Source: Alitta virens
Lineage: Eukaryota > Annelida > Polychaeta > Phyllodocida > Nereididae
DNA length: 64,000 nucleotides
Assembly (NCBI GenBank): GCA_932294295.1
Contig: OW028582.1
Location: 39,338,204 to 39,402,203 of the forward strand
Direction: 5' to 3'
Part shown: positions 32,101 to 39,486 of the stretch, one piece after another
Layout of the letters: each line of letters starts with the position of its first letter
Numbering within the stretch: the first letter of the stretch is position 1
Translations under genes and position numbers: made by a program
The notes under the pieces: model-generated
Told to the model about the DNA's origin: nothing
Databases searched by the model: none
The model's input: only the letters and a program-made list of their open reading frames with translations

Positions 32101-33872
32101 CAACAATTAACATGGTATAACAATGAATGAGAGTGGATTAGAAAGCACCACACAAAGGCCATATCATTAAGAAAGATTAAAGACAAAAACAGTGGATGAA
32201 ATTTTTAGATTCCTATTACAAGAAGTGCTATTTTATAGTTATTGTACCTTTAATACTGCACATACATTTATTGCGCACGTTATTACTTTAAAACATGCAA
32301 TGCCGCATTACACATTAAAAATTGATGTATATAAATGGAATGTAACAAGTTAGGTAAAAAATTTTTTTATATATATATAAATCTAAAAACTGTCTAAAAG
32401 CGTTTTTAAATAAATAACCATTGTCCTATATCCTTCCAATTAAAAAAACAACCAGCATTTATGTAACCTTTATACAAAATTCTCAAACAAGCACATATTC
32501 AAGGAATTGCAAAGAGTCTGACACAGCAGTGCCCAACCAGCATATTGTGAGGATTACCTTGGTGAAATATCTCTTCCATATTTGGTCATCACCCTCTACT
32601 CTATCATCATCGTCCCCCAAGCCTCCCGTGAACTTCTTCAGGGCAAAGACCAATACCGTGCACCCTGCCTCAGGACCATCCAGCATCTCCAGGATACAGT
32701 TGCCCCTGGCAACCTGAATAGACAGACAAGAATGTCACTTGAAAAACACATGAAACAACAGATCCCTTTTCACCACTCTCAGAGGGTAGCAGGTCGTTTC
32801 GGCCTTGAGCCTGTTCGGCCTCGCCAAAAACAAGTCGGTTCGGCTTTTTAGCGAAGTCGATTCGGCCTTTTAGCGAAGTCGATTCGGCCTCCTATATTTT
32901 TGTATGGGAGCTGAATCGCCTTCAAAAACGAGACGGTTCGGCCATTTAATTGAGTCGTTTCGGCCTTCTGCTTTTTAAAGTGCAATCTAGAATGAAAGGA
33001 ATCAGTTTCCATTGATAAAGGAATAGAGAAAGAATTGAATGCAATTGGAAATGCTTTGTGATATTACTTGACACACAACAATATTTATTTACTATTGTGA
33101 AAGTCTTTATTTATTTTTTGAATTGTGATTATGATTTATATTTTGTCATTAATTAATAAAATTGCAGAAACCCCTCTGTTGTTCAAATGTCAAGGCTGGT
33201 ATTTTGTTTTTAAAGGGCTCGTTGCCACCAACAAATAGGTGTAAATATCATCATTCTATCATGATTAGTTATCAAGATAATCTATTTCTTAGCGGCGCCA
33301 GAGGGGAGGGGGATGATAAGGGCAGATTAAGTATTTTTGGGGGGCTGGCCAAACCCGCGGCCGAATAGACTTATTTCATAGACCGAACAGGGTCTGTTCG
33401 GCTTCAATGCTAAAGTAAAGGGAGCCGAACCGACTTGTTTCGTAGGCCGAATTGACTCATTTAAACGAGTCGTTTCGGCCGGGCCGAACAGGTCGAAGGC
33501 CGAAACGACTAGCATTCCTCTCAGAGTACAATACTTCCATCACATTTAAAATCATCACACAAAAACACATAACTACATATTTACACTCAGCACTTTTGTC
33601 CTCTTTACAAAAATTTAAGCAAGGAGACCTTGCTAAGACGACATATGTATCGCTTACACGAGGCCACCTGAACGCTTTAAAATCATCTTATAAGAACACA
33701 CACCTTTTCCCTGATCTCTCGATCACCATCATAAATAGCATCATCAGGTCTCCCCTTAGTGAAAACTTTGACATCATGCAGCTCCCCTCTCCTCCCATTA
33801 GGAATTATGTCAATGGGAACAGGACTGGACGTTACTTTCAGGTGGCTCTTGCTTCTCACCCAAGTTAACCAT
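17116..33872 (-). CDS. ATP-dependent 5'-3' RNA ligase (T4 Rnl1-like nucleotidyltransferase), 5' incomplete, 12 exons
   Basis: Exons on the minus strand, all with GT-AG borders and matching phase: 33704-33872, 32558-32713, 23527-23665, 23225-23327, 22899-22994, 22721-22811, 18825-18902, 18573-18664, 18231-18330, 18054-18122, 17521-17615 and 17116-17173 (TGA stop). They give at least 414 residues. Visible nucleotidyltransferase motifs are motif I TRKANGEAA (Lys is the predicted AMP-accepting residue, about residue 121 of the visible part), motif III IFEILNPNHQHVED, motif IV FEGEVFYF and motif V LLKKKTAWY. This order is typical of T4 Rnl1-type RNA ligases, which join 5'-phosphate and 3'-OH RNA ends through a ligase-AMP intermediate. 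An animal enzyme of this activity has been characterised in the lancelet Branchiostoma floridae. The exon at 22811 uses the second AG of a TAGGAG tandem acceptor, since the first would give a stop. The first visible exon starts in mid-codon, so an upstream exon with the start codon is missing, probably between 33873 and 40200. Introns 2 and 6 are enlarged by transposons. The family call is strong; orthology to the lancelet enzyme is inferred. Confidence 0.87.
17700..17965. repeat. SINE-like repeat in an RNA ligase intron
   Basis: On the minus strand this intron contains GACACCGAGTACAAGGCACC followed by TGCAATTTAACGTC, very close to GACGCCGAGTACAAGAGACT plus GCTAATTTAACGTC near 61470-61510. 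The plus-strand segment CTCATCATTACATCTGCCTC, ending in GGCAGCTGGTC, also resembles 49410-49443. GGTTTGATACC on the plus strand looks like a weak B-box. The three places share pieces of one dispersed family. Its boundaries are unclear. Confidence 0.5.
19101..19262. repeat. DIRS right inverted terminal repeat
   Basis: Matches the reverse complement of 22416-22578 almost base for base, differing mainly near the outer end (ATCTAATAC versus TTAAAATAC) and at one A/G. It includes the GCGCATGCGCGCC segment. An extra stretch of about 25 bases (19076-19100) lies outside the ITR and is copied in the internal complementary region. Confidence 0.88.
19310..19407. repeat. DIRS internal complementary region
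   Basis: The left half is complementary to the right terminus (19076 to about 19130). The right half is complementary to the outer part of the left ITR (about 22535-22578). The junction TTTTAGTAA/GTTTCTTTAC brings the two element ends together, as in DIRS1. Confidence 0.85.
19762..20553 (-). pseudogene. DIRS pol remnant: C-terminal RNase H region with frameshifts
   Basis: Three consecutive minus-strand frames (20236-20553, 20060-20257, 19762-20082) read as one protein broken by two frameshifts. Recognisable DIRS words are HIPGRLDVLADKLSR, LPTEWSF, TPMVDLFATKENTK, SPIPDGYAM and APHWPEKQWFPE. The last marks the end of the RNase H region in DIRS polyproteins. The reverse transcriptase catalytic part that should lie upstream is deleted between about 20560 and 20690, where an A/T homopolymer occurs. 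Confidence 0.8.
20688..22295 (-). CDS. DIRS gag-like ORF1
   Basis: An open frame of 535 codons just inside the left ITR. The N-terminus has Arg/Ser-rich (SR-like) repeats: a segment with MDSPRR and SVSPQR words occurs twice (about residues 5-60 and 68-125). A central part is predicted helical, and the C-terminus is Ser/Gly/Arg-rich. Position and composition fit a DIRS gag-like ORF. The frame is intact although the element's pol is destroyed. The antisense frames in this region are shadows. Confidence 0.7.
   Translation of the reverse strand: MFQMDSPRRNKSVSPQRKARRRSASRQHGRDDAGRTDRQRNEPTERRSRSHSKSSLRSRSNRRHREQTMDSPRRIISVSPQRIERLRSASRHHGRDDADRTDRRRNEPTERRSRSHSKSSLRSRSPPTNRRHREQTVSSSNSLFLNPEGPEEDRNMDHVMRLLTEVAQAQNLSKTSQSSLSELCKQLQIKPYKERATQAMIAAGVAPPDDNRPHTLPALCNPKQTSEVRGIAFPLGEMIKSRVVDSWRSLAGLRGQESWNPDWDYPPSNQNKMNKMVPKPCVNMADYSFPPNKFLCAKPLMSEAAIGEISSPASLPLSRLEEWENSISSCLGIINMVDIFSSSLNADMKAMWDCLDSYTENTLPPDLVNLHEERHRIQADAESRARALQHLTTLVAWLLAETISLRRDHLLEPSILSEPSRDVLRMQPFGGPFLFGGRSDDLLHRDSDRRRTASMVLQISDHLFTMNHEGQRKQPNMSASTSPISSTSTSNSSYSSHGNHSFRGGGRGNLQGRGRSSYASSQRGGKGKEEPHYPV
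24149..27223 (-). CDS. LINE ORF2: apurinic-like endonuclease and reverse transcriptase
   Basis: 1024 residues. The N-terminal endonuclease shows LGHLNVRSLLP (Asn), CINESWLDD (Glu), YRPPSAN, IGDLNYNYV and the terminal LSDHYLVY (Ser-Asp-His). The reverse transcriptase shows NYRPISVIGHLAKMFEK, FLDISKCFDTINH, GVPQGSNLGPLLFTIFVNDL and the catalytic MYADDTIIY. The C-terminal thumb region includes KYLGVHVDRNLKF and a Trp-rich RAARLITG segment. The protein nicks target DNA and copies LINE RNA by target-primed reverse transcription. No frameshift or stop is present. The motif set fits the CR1/L2 group. The exact clade would need a tree. Confidence 0.92.
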   Translation of the reverse strand: MNCDNVPLSCDDILSKTFIEENSSSSVFYDQNVDDFVFISTDDSSTGASGSSSDCVLNHNIPCNTCDETDTDANILNNNAFSYVQLSKCVSNANGITLGHLNVRSLLPKMHEIEFLVHNSKFDVFCINESWLDDSINMNDVMIPGYNVHVKHRNRHGGGIVVYVKKELKCERRIDLEMPELECIWIQLKLKGQSLLVCSMYRPPSANNVYYECILDTLEKACAENHVTVLIGDLNYNYVLDEYLYQNPLYMIEKLNGMSQLVHNFTRVTDKSATLIDVILSTHPMLHQFTRTFECTLSDHYLVYTAIDVVKGDTLNKHNEIRYRCFKNFNSVSFINDIENSDIFKNIYNNTNVDNAWNEWKIEFIRICNKHAPVRIRRMKDRYKPWVNNEILKLMYKRNFLHKRAVKYADIDCMDEYKIVKAEIEIRIQQSKNAYYDELYKGASSQPKVLWNELKRLSGKKSTYVNVSNDCHNASEFNDFFSNVGITTTQHLPVPDNVMWKGQSSIYEFKFNNVEEISVKKLLCNLGSNSSLDILTFDCKLLKLAATYITPSLTHLFNISLQYAIVPKEWKYSRVTPIYKGSGDVKNCSNYRPISVIGHLAKMFEKEIQYQLLTYLVSHDFISLDQYAYKKFHSTSNCLHTTIDEWLQNIDDNLKTGVTFLDISKCFDTINHKLLIAKLEKYGIRNNESKWFKSYLTDRCQSVYYNNEMSDVLNINIGVPQGSNLGPLLFTIFVNDLPNFIGDGRLSMYADDTIIYCKGKQVSDINNDLNDCVNKAATWFTSNCLALNVNKTVSMLVDAQVNCDEQNILCVKLNDQIVENLTVTKYLGVHVDRNLKFDKHILEIVKKISGKLAWLGRLRHIVPRNLLELTYKMYVLPLFDYACTVWGCTDVNVNIIQRLQNRAARLITGCFDIINIRGITLVKSLKWQNIQERINYFLSIHMYNCIHGNAPLHLVNSIVMACDVHEVNTRLANSSNVVIPECHTQYFKRSFLYRASVIWNSLPEELKDCNNVNLFKCKAKIYFS
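27284..28417 (-). CDS. LINE ORF1: PHD-like finger, coiled coil, SGNH-like domain and zinc knuckle
   Basis: 377 residues. An N-terminal Cys/His cluster (CYHPSC...CIFCQKLFHHACLG...CKVC) looks like a PHD-type finger. A coiled coil follows (about 70-110, EELKRQC/LKQENNELKSQL type). A middle domain with VIVSSVCPRLDD and TFIDNTSIFTLSNGDVN resembles the SGNH esterase-like domain of CR1-type ORF1 proteins. The C-terminus is basic with two Cys/His knuckles (CRLCNEPGHNMNSCHH and CNQCNARGHKAKHH). It is expected to bind LINE RNA as a ribonucleoprotein. Confidence 0.8.
   Translation of the reverse strand: MSPSQSEEDNEVLSCYHPSCESPKDNKKNGQCIFCQKLFHHACLGIRATTSVVCKVCSGSLMNKNKCEVNLAEFQKLKDELEEIKRQCESLKQENNELKSQLKKKKTKSHLVLSDLMLKDVDPQKLENTELISVPEANVNTMKDELDKHHGESFESITHVVATNNLSEIKDDPSKIPDVIESYKVLVNNSKALTSKVIVSSVCPRLDDAKDLVEPLNLALKSMCEDCDATFIDNTSIFTLSNGDVNDGYLWGQGPNITKPAVNKLVRNLNIKPCERVQDVTHDGRNTRSYSDAVRNGGYHSRRQNQHDHIQHRSHDHGRDAPQRWSNMDEVVINRNGCRLCNEPGHNMNSCHHSRPVVCNQCNARGHKAKHHRQHRR
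29116..30709 (-). pseudogene. Broken reverse transcriptase of the decayed LINE
   Basis: The YADD active-site box is intact, but the frame is interrupted by one TAG (30050-30052) and a C-terminal frameshift near 29340. Conserved blocks before and after the stop are in register, so the stop is a simple point change. Confidence 0.8.
30916..32049 (-). pseudogene. Endonuclease domain of the decayed LINE
   Basis: Open for 377 codons with the key endonuclease residues (Asn, QETWL Glu, GDFN, SDH) kept. It ends at a stop at 30916-30918, and the downstream reverse transcriptase is in another frame, so the two domains are no longer joined. Confidence 0.78.
32785..33517. mobile_element. MITE with TTCGGCC-rich ends and 9-bp target duplication
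   Basis: The left end starts GGTAGCAGGTCGTTTCGGCC. The right end, on the other strand, starts GGAATGCTAGTCGTTTCGGC, and similarity continues to CTGTTCGGCC (imperfect inverted repeats of about 37 bp). CTCTCAGAG occurs directly at both edges (32776-32784 and 33518-33526), a 9-bp target duplication. The subterminal word TTCGGCC/GGCCGAA recurs more than ten times. No transposase is present. A 9-bp duplication would fit Mutator-like mobilisation, but that assignment is tentative. It sits in the first visible RNA ligase intron, about 70 bp from the next exon. Confidence 0.8.
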
Positions 33873-35365
33873 CTGCACAAAAGGAATAGTTGTTAAATCC
33901 TAACCCTACATTATCCAACAATGATGCACAACTCAAAATGCTAGAAGAGTAACCAAACGCAGAAACTAATATGATGAATAAAGAGCAATTCATTCCATCC
34001 CCTTAACACAGCTTAATTGTCTTTAACTTTATTGCATTACAGATATATATATATAGGATTTTAATGACATTGAAAATATCAGAGGATACGTGTGTCACAA
34101 AGAATACAAATAATACACAAATTCAATTACATATTTCGAAGATAACCACATTCTCAATTAAGCTAATATCTACATATATCTAGCATCAATATTATATTTA
34201 TATATATATATATACGTACGGACGGAGACAATTTAGAGCAAAATATATATGGTTCCAGCCCAGATAAAAATATAGAGTAACACTAAGTTGAAATACAATT
34301 GACATTAGTAACTTTCCATTAGCACCTATAATAGCGTATATATATATACACTATACATAGCACTTAAGATTATAATAGCACTTCAGATTATAATGCACCA
34401 TACGTTGGTTAGCACCAGTATATACAGGAATAAAAGTAAATATTCCAAATTATGCAAATTTAGTTTGCATTTGCTTAATAGTTCACTATTTCTCCTATCC
34501 ACCACCCTCAAAATGAAACTGAGGAAGTTTGAGTGTCAGCAATGGTCAGAGGCAATCTAGCTCTTGAAATGTTGATTTATGGTGTTGAATTTGTTAATGT
34601 CCGAGAATGATCGACTAGCTCCAAATAAATGATCATAGTTACAAGACTTTTATCTTAGTATTTAACAAGTGCAGTTATTACATCAGTTTCATTATAAACC
34701 TGAGCTGTTCATGTGTTTCTTTTTGCATTATATCCGGAATGTGTATTTGTAGTGCTGATCATTTCATTACGTTCTAGGTCATAAGAGGTGCATTTAGTTA
34801 GACCATGTATATTTCGTTTTCTATTTAATTAACTGACATTTTACAGATTCGTTGTTCTCTAGGTATTATATGCCATTTATGGGATTCTCGAGCATGTCTT
34901 CCTATTTCAATCTTAAGATTATGTTTGTTCTAAATTGAGAAATTTCTTAGGTAATCTTTTATTAAGGTTTAAGGTCAGATATGTTTCAAGCCTGAAATCC
35001 AATTAGAATGTTTTGTATGTTACGAGTTTGGGATTAGATGATGAGCTATATATTTGATTCATTATATATATATAGATTTTATTGACATGTAAAATATCAT
35101 AAATGATACATATGTCATTCAGTTAAAAGATAACATGAAAGAGACATTAATGTAAGTACAGAAAGCAATAAAATTTCAATAATCAAGGTTCCAGCCACCA
35201 AGTTAACTTATAATACGTGTTTAAAATCCACATACACAATAGAAAAAAATACAAGCCGCTAATAAAAACATTTCACTCTCAAAGTCCAAAACATGACAAG
35301 CACATCATAACTAATAAACTAATAAACTAAATTAATAACTGTGTGGATACAGGAGATGGTTTTCT
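33873..35365. repeat. LINE 3' fragments and AT-rich microsatellites
   Basis: No exon was recognised. 34035-34120 and 35065-35160 begin with similar sequence (TATATATA, then ATTTTATTGACATGTAAAATATCA or variant), and 34860-34970 resembles the C-terminal coding part of the LINE fragment at 35600-35720. This suggests two 3' ends of the same minus-strand LINE family, one much more decayed. TA-rich microsatellites occur near 34195-34215 and 34340. The missing first exon(s) of the RNA ligase gene may hide here. Confidence 0.5.
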
Positions 35366-36440
35366 CTACACATCAGCTTGAAGGAGAAACTTTCCTAAAC
35401 TAATTAATAACTCAGGTTCCTTGTTTGTCATTATTGCTGTAAACTTAGTTATATCATCTAGAGACAAGAAGTTGTTAATAAATTTAGTTGCATTCAAAAA
35501 AAGGTTAACACGGTGTTGCTCATTACCAGGACAGACAATCAAACAGTGAATTTCGTCTTCTACAAAGTTTAACGTACACTTTTCACATATTCTATTTGGA
35601 GCAGGAATTATTGGTTTATGGTGTCGACCTGTTTCAATCTTCAGGCTATGTGAACTTGTCCTAAATCTAGCTATTTTAGTTAACACTTTGCGAATTTGTT
35701 GCAATTCAAGATAAGGTTCTATTCTACAATCAGTTTTAAATAGTTTATATGTCCTAAGTTTTGGTTGTTGTGAACTGTCATTTATTGCATTTATAAGTCG
35801 CTCATGTTCGGCTTCATAGAGTCTTAGTTTCACTGTGTTAGAGATATTATCAATGTCAAAGTTTCTGAGGTTACTAATATCATATTCAATGTTGCAGTTA
35901 TTTAATACATGACACACTTTACTGAACCAGTTATTTCCATTTACTGCATTCACATAAATTTCCTTCTGAAAATTTAAACATTTCTTAAGTAAACTGTCAT
36001 CAGGTGCTCTTTCCAATCTTATCCAGTAATTCACCATTCTAATTTTCTGTCTGACATGCAATGGGAATCTACCTGTTTCACCATAGACTGCTAAAGATGG
36101 TGTTTGTTTTCTAACTCCTAATATGTTTTTAAGATATGCAAGTTGCAAATTTTCTAATTCAGGCATAGATTTTTCACTTGTCCATATTTCACTATTGTAC
36201 TCCAGGATAGGTAAAATATAGGTATCAAACATTCGAAGAGATAGCATGGGATCGATTTTTCCTAATGCTTGTTTTGAATCACCTTGCAGTGCAAAGAGCG
36301 CTTTATGAGCTTGTGTTGAGAGGTATTCCGTCATCTTGCTATGTATTCTACGCTTATTAGTAAGCATATGGCCAAGATATTTGAAGCTGTCAACATTTAC
36401 TAGTTTTTCCCCATTATTTTATCCTGTTCATTTTTATAGA
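35366..36440 (-). pseudogene. 3' part of a LINE reverse transcriptase (5'-truncated)
   Basis: Reads from the end of the RT palm/thumb (VDSFKYLGH, with a disrupted start near 36370-36440) through a C-terminal domain with YILPILEYNSEIWTS. It ends in a Cys/His cluster (CEKCTLNFVEDEIHCLIVC) typical of the zinc-binding tail of some LINE RTs. There is no catalytic YADD part. It abuts, head to head, the plus-strand LINE beginning about 36450, which belongs to another family because that one lacks this zinc-binding tail. Confidence 0.75.
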
Positions 36441-36449
36441 GAGTGCTTT

Positions 36450-39400
36450 TGAAGTCATTTAAACTGCAAAGGTTTTATGCGCACTAAACATGGTCTTTTG
36501 GACTTTATGGAAAGAAATAGCGTCTGTATAGCTGCAATACAAGAGACTTGGCTTGCAAAACAAGAACTTCACCACTTGAGCAGTTTGTCAGCGTCTTATT
36601 GTGCTTATGGCGCTGCGAAAATAGACTATGAAGATGGTCTAACCTCTGGCCGAAACTCAGGGGGTGTGGCATTCATATGGAATAATTCTGTACATGATCT
36701 CTTTCTTGTGAACCCGGTAGACCTGTGTGATCACTGGCTGGTTGGATTAGAACTTATCAGGAAAACTGACAATGCCAGATATTTAATTGTGAATGTATAT
36801 TTGCCCTACAAGTGTGATGATAATAGAGATACATATATTGCCTGTGTAAGCAGATTACAACAGGTTGTTGAAGATGCTAACACCACTAACATAATGATTT
36901 GTGGAGATTTCAACTGCGACCCTCGTCAGAATGACTTTTTTGCTGAAACTCTAAATAGTTTCTGTATTGATACTGGATTATTAATATCGGATCAACTATG
37001 CTTGCCTAACGATGCATTCACTTTTGTCAGTGACTGTTGGGACACTACCTCATGGATCGACCATTTTTTGTGTTCCTGTGACTTTCATGGCCTTATGAAT
37101 AATTTAACTATTGACTACGGACTCACATGGTCTGACCACCGTCCAATTATTGCCAATCTCTATCTTACTTTGTCCCCAGAATGTTCAGATTTCACCCAGG
37201 AGAGTGTTTTTCACACATCCGTCAACTGGGATACTCCAGGAATCAAAGAAGATTATTTTGCAAGGTCTGACATTTCTCTTGCCAATGTGAATCTCAAGGA
37301 CGCTGTTTTTTGCTATGATCCTATGTGCAATAATGATATGCACAAGGGTCAGATTGATCATCTCTATATGGACATTGTAGATGCCTTGAAATATTCTTAT
37401 CCGACTCGAAGTCAAAGACGAGGCAGACCTATTCCAGGATGGAATGACTGTGTGAAAGATATATATGAAGCCTCTAGGGAGAGCTTTCTACTGTGGGTGA
37501 GTGCAGGTAAACCACGACAAGGACCAGTATTTAACATCATGAGACAGTGTAGGACACGCTTTAAATATGCACTGAGACACTGTAAGAATAATGAAACAAC
37601 TTATAGGGCCAATGCACTAGCCAAGAAGCTCATGGATAAGAAGGACAAAGACTTTTGGAGAGATGTAAGAAATATTAACAATTCAAAGGTACCTCTTCCA
37701 GCCAGTATTAATGGTATCTGTGGCTCAAAAGCTATTGCAAACATGTGGCGTGATTGTTACAACTCCTTGTTTAACATGCAACAAAGACTACCTCCTGTAT
37801 CAAGTAGAATATGTATGTATGATAATGGAATGGTTGTAAATGTTGAAGAAATTGAAAAGTGTATTAGTGAGATGCCAGGCAAGAAAGCAGCTGGACCAGA
37901 TGATCTCTGTGTAGAACACTTTAAGTTTTGTTCTAAACGTGTTAATGTATTACTTTCACTTTTGTTGACATCAATGCTCGTACATGGTCATTTGCCATCG
38001 TCCCTAATTGAATCACTGCTTGTTCCGATTGTCAAAAACAAATGTGCTAGCTTAACCAGTAAAGATAATTACAGACCTATAGCACTGTCAAATATAATTA
38101 CAAAATTTTTGGAAAGAGTAATAGTCAACAGGATTGAAGATTTATTATGGACTTGTGACAATCAGTTTGGTTTTAAGAAGGGATCTGGTACTGACCAATG
38201 TATATATTTGTTAAAAGAGCTCGTTTATTCATATAATTTATGTGGAAGCACTGTTTTTTGTTGTTTTTTAGATGCTTCGAAAGCTTTTGATCGAGTCAAT
38301 CATATTAAATTGATGACTCAACTTATAAATAGAGGAGTTCCTGATTATATTGTAAGGCTGCTAGCCCTTTGGTATTCCGAACAGACACTGAGGGTTAAAT
38401 GGGGCAATGAGTTGTCAGCTCCCATATATGTCTCTAATGGTGTCAGACAGGGCGGAATACTCTCGCCTCTACTGTTTAATGTTTACATGAACGATTTAAG
38501 CTTGTTGCTCGAGAAAAATACAATTGGTCTGTCTTATGGCACTGGTCGTGTCAATCATTTAATGTATGCTGATGATATTGTGTTGTTTTCACCTTCTGCA
38601 GATGGGCTACAGAGGTTAATTAACATTTGTAAAAGTTATGGTGATGAGGTTAACATCATGTTTAATAGTAAGAAGACTGTGGCCATGGCTGTTAACTCTG
38701 TCAATACAAACTTGGTGCTAAACCCTGAACTTTATCTGGGTAATATAAAGATAACTAATGATGAAGATGTTAAATACCTTGGTCACATAATTAGTAGAGA
38801 TTTAAAAGATGATAAAGATATGCTTAAACAAATAAGATCTTTATACTGCAGAAGCAATATGCTAATGAGAAAGTTCTCTAGATGCTCTGACTATATTAAA
38901 TGTACGTTGTTCAAAGCTTATTGTAGTAATATTTACTGTTGTAGTCTGTGGTTTAGATATACCCAGAATGTGTATCATAGGTTACGAGTTGCATACAACA
39001 ACTCATGTAGAATATTATTGGGTTTGCCTATGAGGTGCAGTGCCTCACAGATGCTAGTCTACTCTGAGGTGCCTAGTTTTGGTGAAATAGTGAGAAAACA
39101 ATGTTATAGTTTAAGATGCAGAATTTATAGATCAAGGGCTGATCCCTTGCGGGCATGTTGTCATTTTGCTGAGCTAAAGCAGTGCTCGCTCGCTTCACAT
39201 TGGCGAACTCTGTTACATTTGTCCTCTTAATTTATGTTATATTTCTCCTTTTGGTATATGATAAGTACTTAATTATGTTTTACTTGTATCTATACTGTGT
39301 ATACCGTCCAATCTCATCTAGTCTGTGGACTAAATCAAAATGTGTCATATCATATTAACTAGATTAAATAACAGCACAAGTTATATGTACTTCAAGTAGT

Positions 39401-39486
39401 TTATAGTATATATGGACTGTACATGTATGCATGAAAATGAAACGTGTGTTTGTCTGAAATAAACTTGAATTGAAATTGAATTGAAT
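36450..39486 (+). mobile_element. LINE with long EN-RT ORF, 5' truncated
   Basis: An EN-RT frame (36453-39230) followed by a 3' UTR and a short AT-rich repeat tail near 39455-39486 (TTGAATTGAAATTGAATTGA). The 5' end is cut just inside the endonuclease, and a stop (TGA 36450-36452) lies immediately upstream. It joins an oppositely oriented fragment of a different LINE family on its left. Confidence 0.85.
36477..39230 (+). CDS. LINE endonuclease-reverse transcriptase
   Basis: 917 codons from the first ATG. The frame extends upstream to 36453 and includes the endonuclease Asn (HLNCKGF). The endonuclease shows IAAIQETWLA (Glu), NVYLPYK, ICGDFNCDPRQ and WSDHRPII. The reverse transcriptase shows NYRPIALSNIITKFLERV, FLDASKAFDRVNH, GVRQGGILSPLLFNVYMNDL and MYADDIVLFS. 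The catalytic Asp pair is intact and there is no internal stop. The 5' truncation removes ORF1 and the start of the endonuclease, so the copy is unlikely to be autonomous. The GVRQGG box differs from the GVPQGS of the other LINEs here and marks a separate family. Confidence 0.88.
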   Translation: MRTKHGLLDFMERNSVCIAAIQETWLAKQELHHLSSLSASYCAYGAAKIDYEDGLTSGRNSGGVAFIWNNSVHDLFLVNPVDLCDHWLVGLELIRKTDNARYLIVNVYLPYKCDDNRDTYIACVSRLQQVVEDANTTNIMICGDFNCDPRQNDFFAETLNSFCIDTGLLISDQLCLPNDAFTFVSDCWDTTSWIDHFLCSCDFHGLMNNLTIDYGLTWSDHRPIIANLYLTLSPECSDFTQESVFHTSVNWDTPGIKEDYFARSDISLANVNLKDAVFCYDPMCNNDMHKGQIDHLYMDIVDALKYSYPTRSQRRGRPIPGWNDCVKDIYEASRESFLLWVSAGKPRQGPVFNIMRQCRTRFKYALRHCKNNETTYRANALAKKLMDKKDKDFWRDVRNINNSKVPLPASINGICGSKAIANMWRDCYNSLFNMQQRLPPVSSRICMYDNGMVVNVEEIEKCISEMPGKKAAGPDDLCVEHFKFCSKRVNVLLSLLLTSMLVHGHLPSSLIESLLVPIVKNKCASLTSKDNYRPIALSNIITKFLERVIVNRIEDLLWTCDNQFGFKKGSGTDQCIYLLKELVYSYNLCGSTVFCCFLDASKAFDRVNHIKLMTQLINRGVPDYIVRLLALWYSEQTLRVKWGNELSAPIYVSNGVRQGGILSPLLFNVYMNDLSLLLEKNTIGLSYGTGRVNHLMYADDIVLFSPSADGLQRLINICKSYGDEVNIMFNSKKTVAMAVNSVNTNLVLNPELYLGNIKITNDEDVKYLGHIISRDLKDDKDMLKQIRSLYCRSNMLMRKFSRCSDYIKCTLFKAYCSNIYCCSLWFRYTQNVYHRLRVAYNNSCRILLGLPMRCSASQMLVYSEVPSFGEIVRKQCYSLRCRIYRSRADPLRACCHFAELKQCSLASHWRTLLHLSS

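Noticed and set aside
36477..39230. A host reverse-transcriptase-like gene
   Set aside because: Endonuclease plus RT layout, a repeat tail and 5' truncation show an ordinary LINE copy.
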